A stretch of 64,000 nucleotides of DNA from Halorubrum xinjiangense (GCF_900102375.1 NZ_FNBO01000001.1:248001-312000), one strand, 5' to 3'. Counted from the stretch's first letter, positions 15,909-25,757 are shown. Translations and numbers: made by a program. Notes: a model not told the origin generated them from the letters alone.

Positions 15909-16517
15909 ATGAACGCGCTCGCACAGTCCGGCCTCCTCTCGCCGGACACCCTCCCGCTCCTGTTGTTGACGGCGGGGCTGTTGCTCTCGATGGCGGAGGC
16001 GCTCGCCCCGGGAGCGAACTTCATCGTCGTCGGCATCGCGCTCATCGGCGCGGGGCTCGGCGGGCTGGTGTTGGCGTCGCTCGGAGTCGCCGGCGCCCTC
16101 CTCACGCTGTTCATGGCGCTCCTCACACTCGTCTTCGGCGCCGCCGCCTTCTACGGCTACCACGAGTTCGACCTCTACGGCGGGAAGGGCCAACAGCAGA
16201 CGAGCGACAGCGACTCGCTGAAGGGGAAGACGGGCACCGTCACGGAGCGCGTGACCACCACGGGCGGCGAGGTGAAGCTCTCCGGGGGCGGCTTCAACCC
16301 CCACTACTCCGCCCGGTCGATCGAGGGGACGATCGACGAGGGCGAGGAGGTGATGGTGGTCGACCCCGGCGGCGGCAACGTCGTCACCGTCGAGTCGATG
16401 GGGTACGTCGAGGACGACATCGACCGCGAACTGGCGGCCGACCGCGCCCGCAAGGCCGCCGCGAGCGAGGCGGAGAGAGAGGAGACCGACCCGGAGACCG
16501 AACTCGACCGGGAGTGA
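15909..16517 (+). CDS. NfeD-family membrane protein
   Basis: A 202-residue protein. Hydrophobic segments span residues ~13-27, ~35-55 and ~58-82. A C-terminal soluble domain (~105-170, KGKTGTVTERVTTTGGEVKLSGG and VMVVDPGGGNVVTVESM) matches the OB-fold of NfeD proteins, which usually work with SPFH/stomatin proteins in membrane quality control. No SPFH gene is adjacent here. An acidic tail ends the protein. Confidence 0.85.
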   Translation: MNALAQSGLLSPDTLPLLLLTAGLLLSMAEALAPGANFIVVGIALIGAGLGGLVLASLGVAGALLTLFMALLTLVFGAAAFYGYHEFDLYGGKGQQQTSDSDSLKGKTGTVTERVTTTGGEVKLSGGGFNPHYSARSIEGTIDEGEEVMVVDPGGGNVVTVESMGYVEDDIDRELAADRARKAAASEAEREETDPETELDRE

Positions 16518-16599
16518 CGGGCCGGCCGGGTGAACCGCGGAGCCGCGGTCCCGATCGGAAGCGAAAAAACACTTGTCCGTCGACGGCGACAGCCCGACG

Positions 16600-17343
16600 A
16601 TGCCCTCCCCGTTCGCCGCCCTCGCGAGCCTGCCCGGAAGCCTCCTTGACCACGTCCGCGACGCCTTCGACTCCCCACGCGCCGGCGCGGTCGCGGTCTC
16701 GATGGTCGTCGTCGTCTCGATCGGGACCAGCCTCGGAATCGTCGCGCTCGGCGGGGTCTTCGACGCGACCGTCGACCGGCAGATCACCGTCGACAACCCG
16801 GACCGGCCCTCGGAGTCGACCTGCGAGACGTTCGGCGACGACGCCGATTCCGTGCTCGCCGACCGGTGCGACGAGCCGGAGCGCGTCGAGGTCGACGCGG
16901 GGGAGGAACTGCGGGACGCCGCGACTGGCTACCTCCACTACGGGCTGCTCGGCGTGCCGATCTGGTGGGCGCTGTTCGCGGTCGCGCTCCACGTCGGCAC
17001 GCGCGTCGCGGGCGGCACCGGCTCCGTCGGCGACTCGTTCGTGATCGCGGGCTGGGCGCTCGGCGCGGAGCTCCTCCGGCTCGCGGCCGGGATCGCCGCG
17101 ATCTGGTACTCGCTCTCGACCGCGGCGCTCGCGGGGTCGACGTTCGAGGCGCTCTCGACCGATATCGTCGCCGCGATCACGAGCGCGGCGGGCCCGCTGC
17201 TGGTCGCGTCCGCGGTCGCGATCGCGGTCCAGTGGGTCGTGGTCGTCGGCGGGCTGGAGGCGGAACACGACCTCGACCGCGGGACCGCGGCGGGGGTGGC
17301 GACGGTCTTCGCCGTCATCGCGCTGCTGTTGGCGGCCGTCTGA
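16600..17343 (+). CDS. YIP1-like multi-pass membrane protein
   Basis: A 247-residue protein with about five membrane segments (residues ~30-55, ~110-130, ~145-165, ~190-215 and ~225-247). A charged extracellular loop containing two Cys (TCETFG and ADRCDE, around residues 68-90) could form a disulfide. It resembles haloarchaeal YIP1-domain proteins of unknown function. The ATG at 16600 is preferred; an in-frame TTG at 16573 could extend it by nine codons. Confidence 0.7.
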   Translation: MPSPFAALASLPGSLLDHVRDAFDSPRAGAVAVSMVVVVSIGTSLGIVALGGVFDATVDRQITVDNPDRPSESTCETFGDDADSVLADRCDEPERVEVDAGEELRDAATGYLHYGLLGVPIWWALFAVALHVGTRVAGGTGSVGDSFVIAGWALGAELLRLAAGIAAIWYSLSTAALAGSTFEALSTDIVAAITSAAGPLLVASAVAIAVQWVVVVGGLEAEHDLDRGTAAGVATVFAVIALLLAAV

Positions 17344-17436
17344 CCCCCCCGAGCCCGGTCCCGTCGCGCTCGCCGGCCCGGCGCCCGCGGCCGCGGATTC
17401 GAGAGTTTTTAAGCCGCCGGCGCTCCCCCTGTCGGT

Positions 17437-18087
17437 ATGATCCTGTCCGACGCCGACATCCTCGACCGGCTCGCCGAGGGCGACCTCGCGATCGAGCCGC
17501 TCGACGACGTCGACCAGCAGGTCCAGCCCGCGAGCGTGGACCTGCGGCTCGGCGAGCGGTTCTTGGAGTTCCAGCGCACCAACATCCCCTGTATCCACCC
17601 GACCGACGCGGGCGAGGTGAGCGAGTACGTGACGGAGACGACCGTCCCGGAGGGCGACGAGTTCATCCTCCACCCCGGCGACTTCGTCCTCGGGACGACC
17701 GTCGAGCGCGTCGCGATCCCGGACGACCTCGTCGCGCACGTCGAGGGGCGCTCCTCGCTGGGCCGGCTCGCGATCGTGGTCCACGCGACCGCGGGGCTGT
17801 GCGACCCGGGCTACGAGGGGCAGATCACCCTCGAGCTCTCGAACCTCGGCACCGCCCCCGTGGCGCTCTCGCCGGGCATGCGCGTCTCGCAGCTCACCTT
17901 TACGGAGCTGAAACGGCCCGCCGACCGCCCGTACGGCGCGGAGCGCGGCTCGAAGTACCAGGGACAGGACGGTCCCCAGGCGTCGCGGATCGGCGCCGAC
18001 CCCGAGTTCGCGGGCGAGAGCGGCGAGGGCGGCGAGGGCGGCGACGCCGGCGACCGGACCGAGCGACCGGAGGGCGAGGACCGATGA
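17437..18087 (+). CDS. dcd: dCTP deaminase
   Basis: A 216-residue enzyme converting dCTP to dUTP (or directly to dUMP) for thymidylate synthesis. Motifs: [12 protein letters not shown] (residues ~28-39), [33 protein letters not shown] (~103-135, with the catalytic Glu in the last part) and [13 protein letters not shown] near residue 170. The C-terminus carries a Gly/Glu-rich tail beyond the usual fold. A TTTTTAAG promoter element is centred about 28 nt upstream. Its stop codon overlaps the ATG of the next gene (ATGA). Confidence 0.95.
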   Translation: MILSDADILDRLAEGDLAIEPLDDVDQQVQPASVDLRLGERFLEFQRTNIPCIHPTDAGEVSEYVTETTVPEGDEFILHPGDFVLGTTVERVAIPDDLVAHVEGRSSLGRLAIVVHATAGLCDPGYEGQITLELSNLGTAPVALSPGMRVSQLTFTELKRPADRPYGAERGSKYQGQDGPQASRIGADPEFAGESGEGGEGGDAGDRTERPEGEDR

Positions 18088-18992
18088 GGTTCATCGAGGA
18101 GGTCGTCGTCGACGAGTTCCTCCCGACCGTCCGCTCGATGCTCGCGGAGGACCTCCGCGACCGCGGGTTCACCCAGAGCGAGGTCGCCGACGCGCTCGGC
18201 ATCTCCCAGTCCGCGGTCTCGAAGTACGCCGCCGGCGACGTGGCGAGACATGAGGACGTCGTGGTCGACGAGCGCGTGCGAGATCTCGTCGAGCGCGTGG
18301 GCGAGGGGCTCGCGAGCGGCGACCTCACGCCCGTGGCCGCGCTCGTCGAGATCGAGGTGCTGATCCGCCAACTGGAGGAGGGTGACCTCCTCGCAGACCT
18401 CCACGAGGCGGCGATGCCCGCGCTCGCCGACGCCGACGTGGAGTTCTCGGTCCACGACCCCGACAGCGGCCTCCGGGAGCGCGAGCGCGTGCTCACCTCG
18501 GTCCGGCGCGGGCTGCGGACCCTGACGAACGCCTCGGGCTTCGCCGGGCTCATCCCGAACGTCGGCGCGAACGTCGCGGAGTGTCTCGCCGACGCCGCCA
18601 CGGTCGACGACGTCGCCGCGGTCCCGGGCCGCCTCGTCGACGTGAAGGGGCGGGCGATGGTGCCCGGCGAGCCGGAGTTCGGCGTGAGCGAACACGTCGC
18701 GACGGTGCTGCTCGCCGCGCGCGAGGCGGGCGCGGACGTCCGCGGCGCCGTGAACCTCCGGTACGACCCGGAGACAGTCGAGGCGCTCGGCGAGTCCCAC
18801 CCGACCGTCGAGTTCGACGCCGAGCGCCCGACCCGCGAGGCGGTCGCCGACGCGGTCGCGGCCGCCGACGTCCCCGCCGATTCGGAGACGCTCGTCCTGT
18901 ACCAGACCGGCGCGGTCGGCGTCGAGCCGATCGTCTACGTCCTCGCGCCGACCGCCGCGGAGGCGGCGCGGATGGTCCGCGGGCTGCTGTGA
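18084..18992 (+). CDS. thiR: ThiR-type regulator: HTH domain fused to a ThiN domain
   Basis: A 302-residue protein. The N-terminal XRE-like HTH (residues ~25-55, [25 protein letters not shown]) is joined to a C-terminal ThiN domain (~130-302), which in other proteins makes thiamine phosphate. Archaeal HTH-ThiN fusions known as ThiR repress thiamine genes in response to thiamine phosphate (established for the family, from memory). Translationally coupled to dcd by a 4-nt overlap. A thiamine gene, thi4, lies 5 kb upstream and is a plausible target. Confidence 0.85.
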   Translation: MRFIEEVVVDEFLPTVRSMLAEDLRDRGFTQSEVADALGISQSAVSKYAAGDVARHEDVVVDERVRDLVERVGEGLASGDLTPVAALVEIEVLIRQLEEGDLLADLHEAAMPALADADVEFSVHDPDSGLRERERVLTSVRRGLRTLTNASGFAGLIPNVGANVAECLADAATVDDVAAVPGRLVDVKGRAMVPGEPEFGVSEHVATVLLAAREAGADVRGAVNLRYDPETVEALGESHPTVEFDAERPTREAVADAVAAADVPADSETLVLYQTGAVGVEPIVYVLAPTAAEAARMVRGLL

Positions 18993-19337
18993 GCGAAGGC
19001 GGGTCGACCGGGGCAGCCGCGGACCGACCGTGCCCCGCCGCGAGCCGCCCGGCGGCGACGCTTTTTAGACCGGACCGCACGAACCGAGGGGTGTGACTCG
19101 ACTCCGGCGGTTCGGGATGCGGATGCGCTCCTTCTAGCGGCGGGCGGACCCGCCGCGGCGTCGCCGGCCGGTAGCGCGGTCGGCGCCGTCGCCGTGGCGA
19201 ATCCCGTCGCCTCTCCGAAGCGCCCGGGCCGCCGCGCGTCTCGCGGCCGCGACCGCCTCGCGGACCGCACGATACGCGTCGGCCCCGAACCAGCGGGCTT
19301 TAGGCCCGTATCCACGACAACTCGATACACACACCAC
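18993..19337. other. 345-nt gap between thiR and metG, no gene seen
   Basis: GC-rich sequence with a T-run (GCTTTTTAGAC, around 19060) that could end the thiR message or serve as a weak promoter. A minus-strand frame ending at 19134 is Arg-rich and unlike the acidic proteins here, so I do not call it. The metG promoter probably lies near 19300. Confidence 0.5.
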
Positions 19338-21473
19338 ATGAGCCACGACGACTTCCCCACCGACGATCCGGCGGTGGTGACCTGTGGACTGCCATACGCC
19401 AACGGCGACCTCCACATCGGTCACCTCCGCACCTACGTCGGCGGCGACGTGTACAGCCGCGCGCTCGAACGACTCGGGCAGGAGACCGCGTTCGTCTCCG
19501 GTTCCGACATGCACGGCACCCCCGTCGCGGTCAACGCCGAGCAGGAGGGCGTCTCCCCCGAGCAGTTCGCGCTCGACTGGCACGAACGCTACGCCGAGAC
19601 GTTCCCGAAGTTCAACGTCGAGTTCGACAACTACGGCCACACCCACGATGAGACGAACACCGAGATCACCCAGCGGCTCGTCCGCGACCTCGACGATGCC
19701 GGCCACCTCTACGAGAAGGAGATCATGGTGGCGTACGACCCCGTCGACGACCAGTACCTCCCCGACCGCTACGTCGAGGGGACCTGCCCGTACTGCGGGG
19801 CACACGCCCGCGGCGACGAGTGCGACGAGGGGTGTCAGCGCCACCTCGAACCCGGCGAAGTCGAAGAGCCCGAGTCGACGATTACCGGTAACCCGGCGGA
19901 GTACCGCGAGCGCACCCACCAGTTCTTCGCGGTCTCCGAGTTCGCCGACTACCTCTCCGACTTCCTCGACCGCCTCGAGGGCACGTCGAACGCCCGGAAC
20001 CAGCCCCGCGAGTGGATCGAACAGGGGCTTCAAGACTGGTGTATCACCCGCGACATGGACTGGGGGATCGACCTACCCGGTGAGAACCCGCAGGACTTGG
20101 TCCTCTACGTCTGGGTCGACGCCCCGATCGAGTACATCTCGTCGACGAAGCAGTACACCGAGCGCGTCGGCGCCGACGCGTTCGACTGGGAGGCCGCCTG
20201 GAAGGAGGGCGCCAGCGACGACCACCCCGAGGGCGGCGAGATTGTCCACGTGATCGGCCGCGACATCATCCAGCACCACACGATCTTCTGGCCCGCGATG
20301 CTGGAGGCGACCGACCACGCGGAGCCGCGCGCGGTGATGGCGAGCGGGTTCGTCACGCTCGACGGCAAGGGGTTCTCGACCAGCCGCGACCGCGCGGTCT
20401 GGGCGGACGAGTACCTCGACGAGGGGTTCCACCCCGACCCGCTCCGTTACTACCTCGCCACCAACGGCGGGTTCCAGCAGGACGTGGACTTCTCGTGGGA
20501 GAAGTTCGCCGAGCGCGTCAACACCGAGCTGGTGGGGACCGTCGGCAACTTCCTCTACCGCTCCCTCCTCTTCGCCCACCGAAACTACGAGGACGGCCCC
20601 GACGCCGACGCCCCGAGCGACGACGTGGCGGCGCGGATCGACGAGGCGGTCGACGACGTCGCGGCCGCGGTCAACGACTACTCCGTCCGCGCGCTCGGCG
20701 ATGCCGTCACCGACCTCGCGCGATACGGCAACGAGTACATCCAGCGTAACGAGCCGTGGAAGCTCGTCGACGAGGAGCCCGCGGAAGCGGAGCAGGTCAT
20801 CTACGACTGCGTCGCGCTCGCGAAGGCGATCGCCGTCCTCTTCGAGCCGCTGGCGCCTGAGAAGAGCGAGCGCCTCTGGGCCCAGCTCGGCGAACCCGGC
20901 TCCGTCCACGACGCGACCGTCGAGGCGGCCCGCGAGGGCCCCGCCGGCGACCTGCGCGAGCCGACCGAGCTGTTCGAACAGATCGAAGACGAACGCGTCG
21001 AGGCGCTCAACGAGAAGCTCGAAGCGCGCGTCGCCGAGTCGGAGAGCGGCGACGACGGCGACGAGGAGAGCGAAACCGGCGGCGACGGGAGCGACGACGA
21101 CGAAACTGCCACAACCGATGACACCGACATGACCGACATCGAACCCCTCAGCGACGACCGCATCAGCTTCGACGAGTTCCAGGAACTGGACATCCGCGTC
21201 GGGCGGATCGAGGACGCGGTCGGGATCGACGGCGCGGACGACCTGCTGAAGCTCACCGTCGACCTCGGCGCGGAGACCCGGACGATCGTCGCGGGGCTGA
21301 AGCAGCTCCACGACGTCGACGACCTCCCCGACACGAAGGTGATCGTGCTCGCGAACATGGAGAAGGCGGAGCTGTTCGGCGTCGAGTCCAACGGCATGGT
21401 CCTCGCGGCCGGCGAGGATGCCGACCTCCTCACGACCTACGAGGGCGCCGGACCGGGAACGAAGGTGAAGTAA
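19338..21473 (+). CDS. metG: Methionyl-tRNA synthetase with fused C-terminal tRNA-binding domain
   Basis: A 711-residue class I synthetase charging tRNA-Met. The HIGH motif is in DLHIGHLRTYVGGD (residues ~24-37). A zinc knuckle CPYC...CDEGC lies near residues 153-172, and the KMSKS loop is the variant GKGFSTSRD (~345). An acidic low-complexity linker (~565-600) connects to an EMAP-II/Trbp111-type OB domain (~605-711, FQELDIRVGRIEDAVGI), which in some archaea is a separate gene. The ATG at 19338 precedes VVTCGLPYANG directly; upstream codons in frame look non-coding. Confidence 0.96.
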   Translation: MSHDDFPTDDPAVVTCGLPYANGDLHIGHLRTYVGGDVYSRALERLGQETAFVSGSDMHGTPVAVNAEQEGVSPEQFALDWHERYAETFPKFNVEFDNYGHTHDETNTEITQRLVRDLDDAGHLYEKEIMVAYDPVDDQYLPDRYVEGTCPYCGAHARGDECDEGCQRHLEPGEVEEPESTITGNPAEYRERTHQFFAVSEFADYLSDFLDRLEGTSNARNQPREWIEQGLQDWCITRDMDWGIDLPGENPQDLVLYVWVDAPIEYISSTKQYTERVGADAFDWEAAWKEGASDDHPEGGEIVHVIGRDIIQHHTIFWPAMLEATDHAEPRAVMASGFVTLDGKGFSTSRDRAVWADEYLDEGFHPDPLRYYLATNGGFQQDVDFSWEKFAERVNTELVGTVGNFLYRSLLFAHRNYEDGPDADAPSDDVAARIDEAVDDVAAAVNDYSVRALGDAVTDLARYGNEYIQRNEPWKLVDEEPAEAEQVIYDCVALAKAIAVLFEPLAPEKSERLWAQLGEPGSVHDATVEAAREGPAGDLREPTELFEQIEDERVEALNEKLEARVAESESGDDGDEESETGGDGSDDDETATTDDTDMTDIEPLSDDRISFDEFQELDIRVGRIEDAVGIDGADDLLKLTVDLGAETRTIVAGLKQLHDVDDLPDTKVIVLANMEKAELFGVESNGMVLAAGEDADLLTTYEGAGPGTKVK

Positions 21474-21501
21474 GGCGACCGGGCGGGCGGCGCAGCGCCG
21501 C

Positions 21502-21921
21502 TCAGGCGTCCAGTACTTCGATCAGGTTCTCCTCCGGATCGCGAACGAACAGCACCGTCGTCCCGCTCTCGGTCGTCCGCGGCGGGCTCAGCGTCTCGAC
21601 GTCGTCCGCGAGGTCGGCGTAGAACGCGTCGACGTCGTCGACGGTGAGGCCGAGGTGGGTCGCGCCGGGGCGGTTCAGCTCTGGCTCGTCGACCGGGTCG
21701 GCGTCCGGATCGTACGCGACGAGCTCGACGATCGCGCCGTCGGCGTCGAGGTGGGCGAACTCGGCCGCGGCGCCCTCGACGGCGACCGCCTCGGCGAAGG
21801 CGTCGCCGCCGACGGAGAACTCGGCGACGACGTCGAGGTCGAACGTCTCGGCGTAGAACTGGACGGCGCGGTCGAGGTCGGCGACGGTGATCCCGACGTG
21901 GTGTGCGCTCGGATCGGACAC
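21502..21921 (-). CDS. VOC (glyoxalase/bleomycin-resistance) superfamily protein
   Basis: A 139-residue paired beta-alpha-beta fold. The first half HHVGITVADLDRAVQFYAE carries a His that can bind metal. A second repeat has THLGLTVDDVDAFYADL, and the C-terminal VRDPEENLIEVLD carries the usual metal-binding Glu. This could be a lactoylglutathione lyase-like or dioxygenase-like enzyme; substrate is unknown. Begins with GTG at 21919-21921, since no suitable ATG precedes the first strand. Confidence 0.8.
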   Translation of the reverse strand: MSDPSAHHVGITVADLDRAVQFYAETFDLDVVAEFSVGGDAFAEAVAVEGAAAEFAHLDADGAIVELVAYDPDADPVDEPELNRPGATHLGLTVDDVDAFYADLADDVETLSPPRTTESGTTVLFVRDPEENLIEVLDA

Positions 21922-22015
21922 GGTCGGTCGGTGGGTCGGCGCTCGGTAAACGGTGTCGGGTGGGACCGACCGCCCCGACCGAAACGACCATTCCGCGTCC
22001 GGACGACCGTCGCGT

Positions 22016-22699
22016 ATGCACGTGGTCGTCAACGCGGCCCAGAGCGTCGACGGGAAGCTCGCCACCCGCCGCCGGGAACAGCTCCGGATCTCCGGTTCGG
22101 AGGACTTCGACCGGGTCGACCGCGTTAGGGCCGCCGCGGACGCGGTGCTCGTCGGGGTCGGGACCGTCCTCGCGGACGACCCGCACCTCACGCTCGACGA
22201 GGAGGACCGTCGCGTCGAGCGCCTGCGGAACGGGCGGCCGGGCGACCCGGCGCGCGTCGTGGTCGACTCCACCGGCCGGACGCCGACCGACGCCCGGATC
22301 CTCGACGACGCGGCGACGACGTACCTGCTCGTCTCGGCCGCGACCGACCGGGATCGACGGGAGGCGCTCGCGGACGCCGGCGCCGAGGTGATCGTCGCCG
22401 GCGAGGAGCGCGTCGACGTCGACGAAGGGTTCGAGAAGCTCGCAAACCGGGGCGTCGACCGGCTGATGGTGGAGGGCGGCGGCGAGGTGATATTCTCGTG
22501 TTTTGAGGCGGGCGTCGTCGACGAGCTCCACGTCTACGTCGGCTCGCTCGTGATCGGGGGCCGCGACGCGCCCACGCTGGCGGACGGCGCCGGCTTCACC
22601 GAGAGGTTCCCCGACCTGACGCTCGCGGGGACGGAGCGGCTCGACGACGGAATCGTCCTCTCGTACGAGGTCGAGGAGGCCGGCGACGGCGAGTCGTGA
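22016..22699 (+). CDS. arfC: 2,5-diamino-6-ribosylamino-pyrimidinone 5'-phosphate reductase
   Basis: A 227-residue RibD C-terminal-type (DHFR-like) NADPH reductase of archaeal riboflavin and F420 biosynthesis, acting after GTP cyclohydrolase III. The N-terminus VVNAAQSVDGKLATRRREQLRISG, the block DAVLVGVGTVLADDPHLT and MVEGGGEVIFSCFEAGVVDELHVY are the typical substrate and NADPH contacts. It is not fused to a deaminase domain, as is usual in archaea. Divergent from the VOC gene. Confidence 0.9.
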   Translation: MHVVVNAAQSVDGKLATRRREQLRISGSEDFDRVDRVRAAADAVLVGVGTVLADDPHLTLDEEDRRVERLRNGRPGDPARVVVDSTGRTPTDARILDDAATTYLLVSAATDRDRREALADAGAEVIVAGEERVDVDEGFEKLANRGVDRLMVEGGGEVIFSCFEAGVVDELHVYVGSLVIGGRDAPTLADGAGFTERFPDLTLAGTERLDDGIVLSYEVEEAGDGES

Positions 22700-22816
22700 T
22701 CGGCGCGCCGTGAGTCAAGCGGCGCGTCGGAAAACGGGCCACGACCTCCGTGTGAACAGTAACCACGAAATCGCGGGGTACACGCCCCGTGGCACCGGTA
22801 CGCACGAAAACCACCG

Positions 22817-22971
22817 AAGTATTTATGTATCGCCCGGGGGTAGTTGCTGGTACCAGAACGCCTCTGGCGCTGGTGGAATCGCACGCTGAAATGAACGGGA
22901 GTTCTTGCAGACGGCCCGACGCACCACAGCGAGCGTCCGCTATCGCCGGAGCGGTGATGGAGAGATAACAA
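22817..22971 (+). promoter_or_regulatory. Promoter and long 5' leader of the coiled-coil gene
   Basis: A TATA-like TATTTATG (22820-22827) predicts a start near 22848, which would leave a leader of about 120 nt, long for a genome where most genes look leaderless. The leader can form a small hairpin (CCAGA..TCTGG near 22853-22866). Confidence 0.45.
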
Positions 22972-23895
22972 ATGGTAACGAAAGAAGAAGTCATCGAGCA
23001 GTACGACGTGGAACCGATGGACGGGGCGGACAACGTGGACCTTTCTGAGGACGACCTGGAGAACGGCTCCAAGGGTCAGCTCATCAAGCGCGCCGGTCAG
23101 CTGCGAGACCGACGCAACGAGCTGAACCAGATGGCGTCCGAGCGCGCCTCCAAGCGCGACGACCTCAACGCGAAGACGCGCGAGAAGGTCGACGAGGCCC
23201 AGGAACACCGCGAGAAGCGCGACGAGCTCAACGAGCAGGTCCAGGAACACAAGGACAAGCGCAACGAGCTCAACGCCGAAGCCAACGACCTGTTCGACGA
23301 GGTCGAGGAGCTCAAACAGGACATGGAGCTCGGCTCCGGCAAGTCCATCGAGGAGCTCGAAGAGGAGATCGAGGACCTCGAGTTCCGCCAGCAGACCGAA
23401 GTGCTCGACGCGGAAGACGAGCGCGAGCTCATCGAGAAGATCGACGACAAACGCGAGAAGCTCGCCGAGAAGAAAGAGAAGGTCGACGACACGAGCGAGC
23501 TCGACGACCTCGTCGAGGAGGCCGAGGAGGTCCGCTCCGAGGCGTCCCAGCACCACCAGAAGGTGACGGAGCTCGCGGACAAGGCCCAGGAGCACCACAA
23601 CCAGATGATCGAGGCCTACCGCGAGGCCGACGACATCCGCGACGAGGCCGACGAGATGCACGAGCTCTTCGTCGAGGCCCAGGAGGCGGCCGACCGCCAC
23701 CACGAGGACTTCGTCCGCGTCCAGAAGCGCCTGCGCGAGCTCGACAAGAAGGAGGAAGAAGAGCGGAAAGACGAGCGCGCCGAGAAGCGCGAAGAGGAGA
23801 AGGAAGAGGCCGAGGAGATCTACCAGAAGTTCAAGGAGGGCGAGACGCTCGACACCGAGGACCTGATGAAGCTCCAGAAGACCGGCCTCCTGTAG
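22972..23895 (+). CDS. Coiled-coil protein, conserved archaeal type
   Basis: A 307-residue, almost entirely helical, Glu/Lys/Arg-rich protein with heptad repeats from residue ~30 to ~285 and a short C-terminal segment DTEDLMKLQKTGLL. It resembles archaeal coiled-coil proteins once mis-annotated as phosphoserine phosphatase. It may act as a structural or scaffold protein; function is unknown. No membrane segment or ATPase motif. A T-tract (GTTCTTTTTC, 23919-23928) follows as a terminator. Confidence 0.85.
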   Translation: MVTKEEVIEQYDVEPMDGADNVDLSEDDLENGSKGQLIKRAGQLRDRRNELNQMASERASKRDDLNAKTREKVDEAQEHREKRDELNEQVQEHKDKRNELNAEANDLFDEVEELKQDMELGSGKSIEELEEEIEDLEFRQQTEVLDAEDERELIEKIDDKREKLAEKKEKVDDTSELDDLVEEAEEVRSEASQHHQKVTELADKAQEHHNQMIEAYREADDIRDEADEMHELFVEAQEAADRHHEDFVRVQKRLRELDKKEEEERKDERAEKREEEKEEAEEIYQKFKEGETLDTEDLMKLQKTGLL

Positions 23896-23918
23896 TTCGG
23901 TCGAAGCGACGTTTCTGC

Positions 23919-23931
23919 GGTTCTTTTTCAG
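23919..23931 (+). terminator. Oligo-T terminator after the coiled-coil gene
   Basis: GTTCTTTTTCAG, about 25 nt after the stop codon, with no long hairpin. This is the simple T-tract form used by archaeal RNA polymerase. Confidence 0.5.
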
Positions 23932-24036
23932 CGCGCCGAGCCCCGGCTCCGTCGGCCGCCACGCCCGGGTGCGCGGGTTCCGGACTGCGGGTGGACCGTC
24001 CCGACCTGCGGTCGATCGGCGTCAGATCGACGCCGA

Positions 24037-25566
24037 TCAGTCGGTTCGGGTCGGTTCGTCCTCGGCGACGTAGCGGTCGTACGCCGAGGTGAACTCTCCC
24101 TCCGCTTCGGCCGCGTTCTCCCACGCGGTGAGCCCGCGCTCCGCGGCCGTCCCCGCGATCGAGTTGTCGAGGAAGAACGCGACGATACCGCCGACGGCCA
24201 TGCCCGTCGATCCGATGACATAGACGGTGTTCGCGACGACGTCGGCCCCGAGGAACGGTCCGAGCAGGAACGCCTCAGCCAGCCCCTGCTGGAGGGCGTC
24301 CGCGCTCCCGACACTCCGCATGTACTCCGGGACGGCCAGTCCGGTGAACAGCGCGATCCCGATGATGAAGATGTTGCGCGAGGAGTCGAGGTCGACGTAT
24401 TTGAGATTCGAGAGGCCGACGCCGACGATCTGGGCGAACATGGCGATGTAGAGGCCGCCGATGATCGGGCTCGGGATGGTGGCGACGAGCTGTCCGAAGT
24501 AGCCCACAAACCCGACGAGGATCATGAGCGCGGCACCGATCTGGACGACGTATCGAGAGGCCACACCGGTCAGACCGATGGCACCGACGTTCTCGGAGTA
24601 CGAGGTCGATCCGCCGGTACCCATCAGCCCGGAGAAGACGTTCATGAGTCCCTCCATCCCGATGCCGTGCGTCATCCGCTCGCTGCTGGGAGCGCCCATG
24701 CCAGAGAGGCGGGCCACGGCGTGGTAGTCGCCGATGGACTCGACGATCGAGGCAGCGACGCCGGCGAGCATGCCGATGACGAACGCGGGCGTGACGCTCG
24801 GAACGCCCCACTGAAGCGGGTAGATGGGGTGGACGGGGTCGGCCGCGGCGACGCTGGCCAAGTCGACGTAGCCGGGCGTCTCCGGTCCGAAGACGCCGAG
24901 GACCGAGAGCGACGCGGCGAGTATCCACGCGACGACGATACCGAGGAGGACCGGGAACAGCTGGAACACCTTCGACCGCTCTCCGAGGTACTGCGAGAAC
25001 AGGACGATGGTGAGGAGCGTCAGCCCGACGAGCCACCAGTTCTGGCTGGTCGTGGTGATCTCGGGGGCGTTGAACAGCGACAGGCCGATGAGCACGATGA
25101 CCGGCACGATGACGACCGGAGAGAGCTGTTTCCGCAGTCGGCCGACGAGTCCGAGGTAGCCGATCGCGACCTCGGCGAGCGCAGCGACGATGATCGCGCC
25201 CTGGAGTTGGAGCAGCGCCGCCCGCCAGGCGACGATGCCCTCCGGCGGGTTCGCGGTCACGACGCCGATAACCGCGAGCGCGGGTGCGAGCATCGAGAAC
25301 GGCGCGCCCTGTACGATCGGGTAACGGTTGCCGAACGTCGTCTGCGCGAGCGTCGCGATCCCGGAGACGACGAAGAACGTGCCGACGAACCGCGGAATGA
25401 CCGACTCCGGCATCCCCATCGCGCCGGCGAGGATGAGGGGCACGGCGATGTTCGCCCCCACCATCGTGAGGTAGTGTTGCGCGCCCAAGAGGAGCGATTT
25501 CCCGAGCGGGGGTCTGTCGTCGATGCCGTACTGAACGAACGCGTCCTCGTCCTCGTTCCCTCCCAT
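24037..25566 (-). CDS. NCS2-family nucleobase (xanthine/uracil) permease
   Basis: A 509-residue membrane transporter with about 12-14 hydrophobic segments. The N-terminus DDRPPLGKSLLLGAQHYLTMVGANIAVPLILAG is the family signature (QHYLTM with the Gln-His pair), and an NCS2 substrate-site region TGGSTSYSENVGAIGLTGVASR lies around residue 325. Likely a symporter for uracil, xanthine or a related base; specificity is not decidable. The ATG at 25566 precedes the first cytoplasmic segment. Confidence 0.9.
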   Translation of the reverse strand: MGGNEDEDAFVQYGIDDRPPLGKSLLLGAQHYLTMVGANIAVPLILAGAMGMPESVIPRFVGTFFVVSGIATLAQTTFGNRYPIVQGAPFSMLAPALAVIGVVTANPPEGIVAWRAALLQLQGAIIVAALAEVAIGYLGLVGRLRKQLSPVVIVPVIVLIGLSLFNAPEITTTSQNWWLVGLTLLTIVLFSQYLGERSKVFQLFPVLLGIVVAWILAASLSVLGVFGPETPGYVDLASVAAADPVHPIYPLQWGVPSVTPAFVIGMLAGVAASIVESIGDYHAVARLSGMGAPSSERMTHGIGMEGLMNVFSGLMGTGGSTSYSENVGAIGLTGVASRYVVQIGAALMILVGFVGYFGQLVATIPSPIIGGLYIAMFAQIVGVGLSNLKYVDLDSSRNIFIIGIALFTGLAVPEYMRSVGSADALQQGLAEAFLLGPFLGADVVANTVYVIGSTGMAVGGIVAFFLDNSIAGTAAERGLTAWENAAEAEGEFTSAYDRYVAEDEPTRTD

Positions 25567-25757
25567 CCCTGTCGCGTCAATCGACGCAGGGCTACAAAAA
25601 TTCGGCCTTTGACGACCGTTCGACGGGGGCCGACCTCGTCGCCCCGCGCGGTGCGGGTCGGGGCCACGACCGAGCGACTGGACCGCCGCGGTCCGGATCG
25701 TTCCGAGGACCGAGGCCGCAACGCGCCCGCTCCGCGACGCGCGTCCGTCGCCGACAG

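Noticed and set aside
16866-18992. A 708-codon plus-strand frame ending with the ThiR region.
   Set aside because: The first 400 codons are out of frame with the YIP1-like and dcd genes and Arg-rich; the real start is the ATG at 18084 overlapping the dcd stop.
19134-19330. Minus-strand frame in the thiR-metG gap, Arg/Ala-rich.
   Set aside because: No start codon with promoter, very basic composition, and overlap with the metG promoter region.
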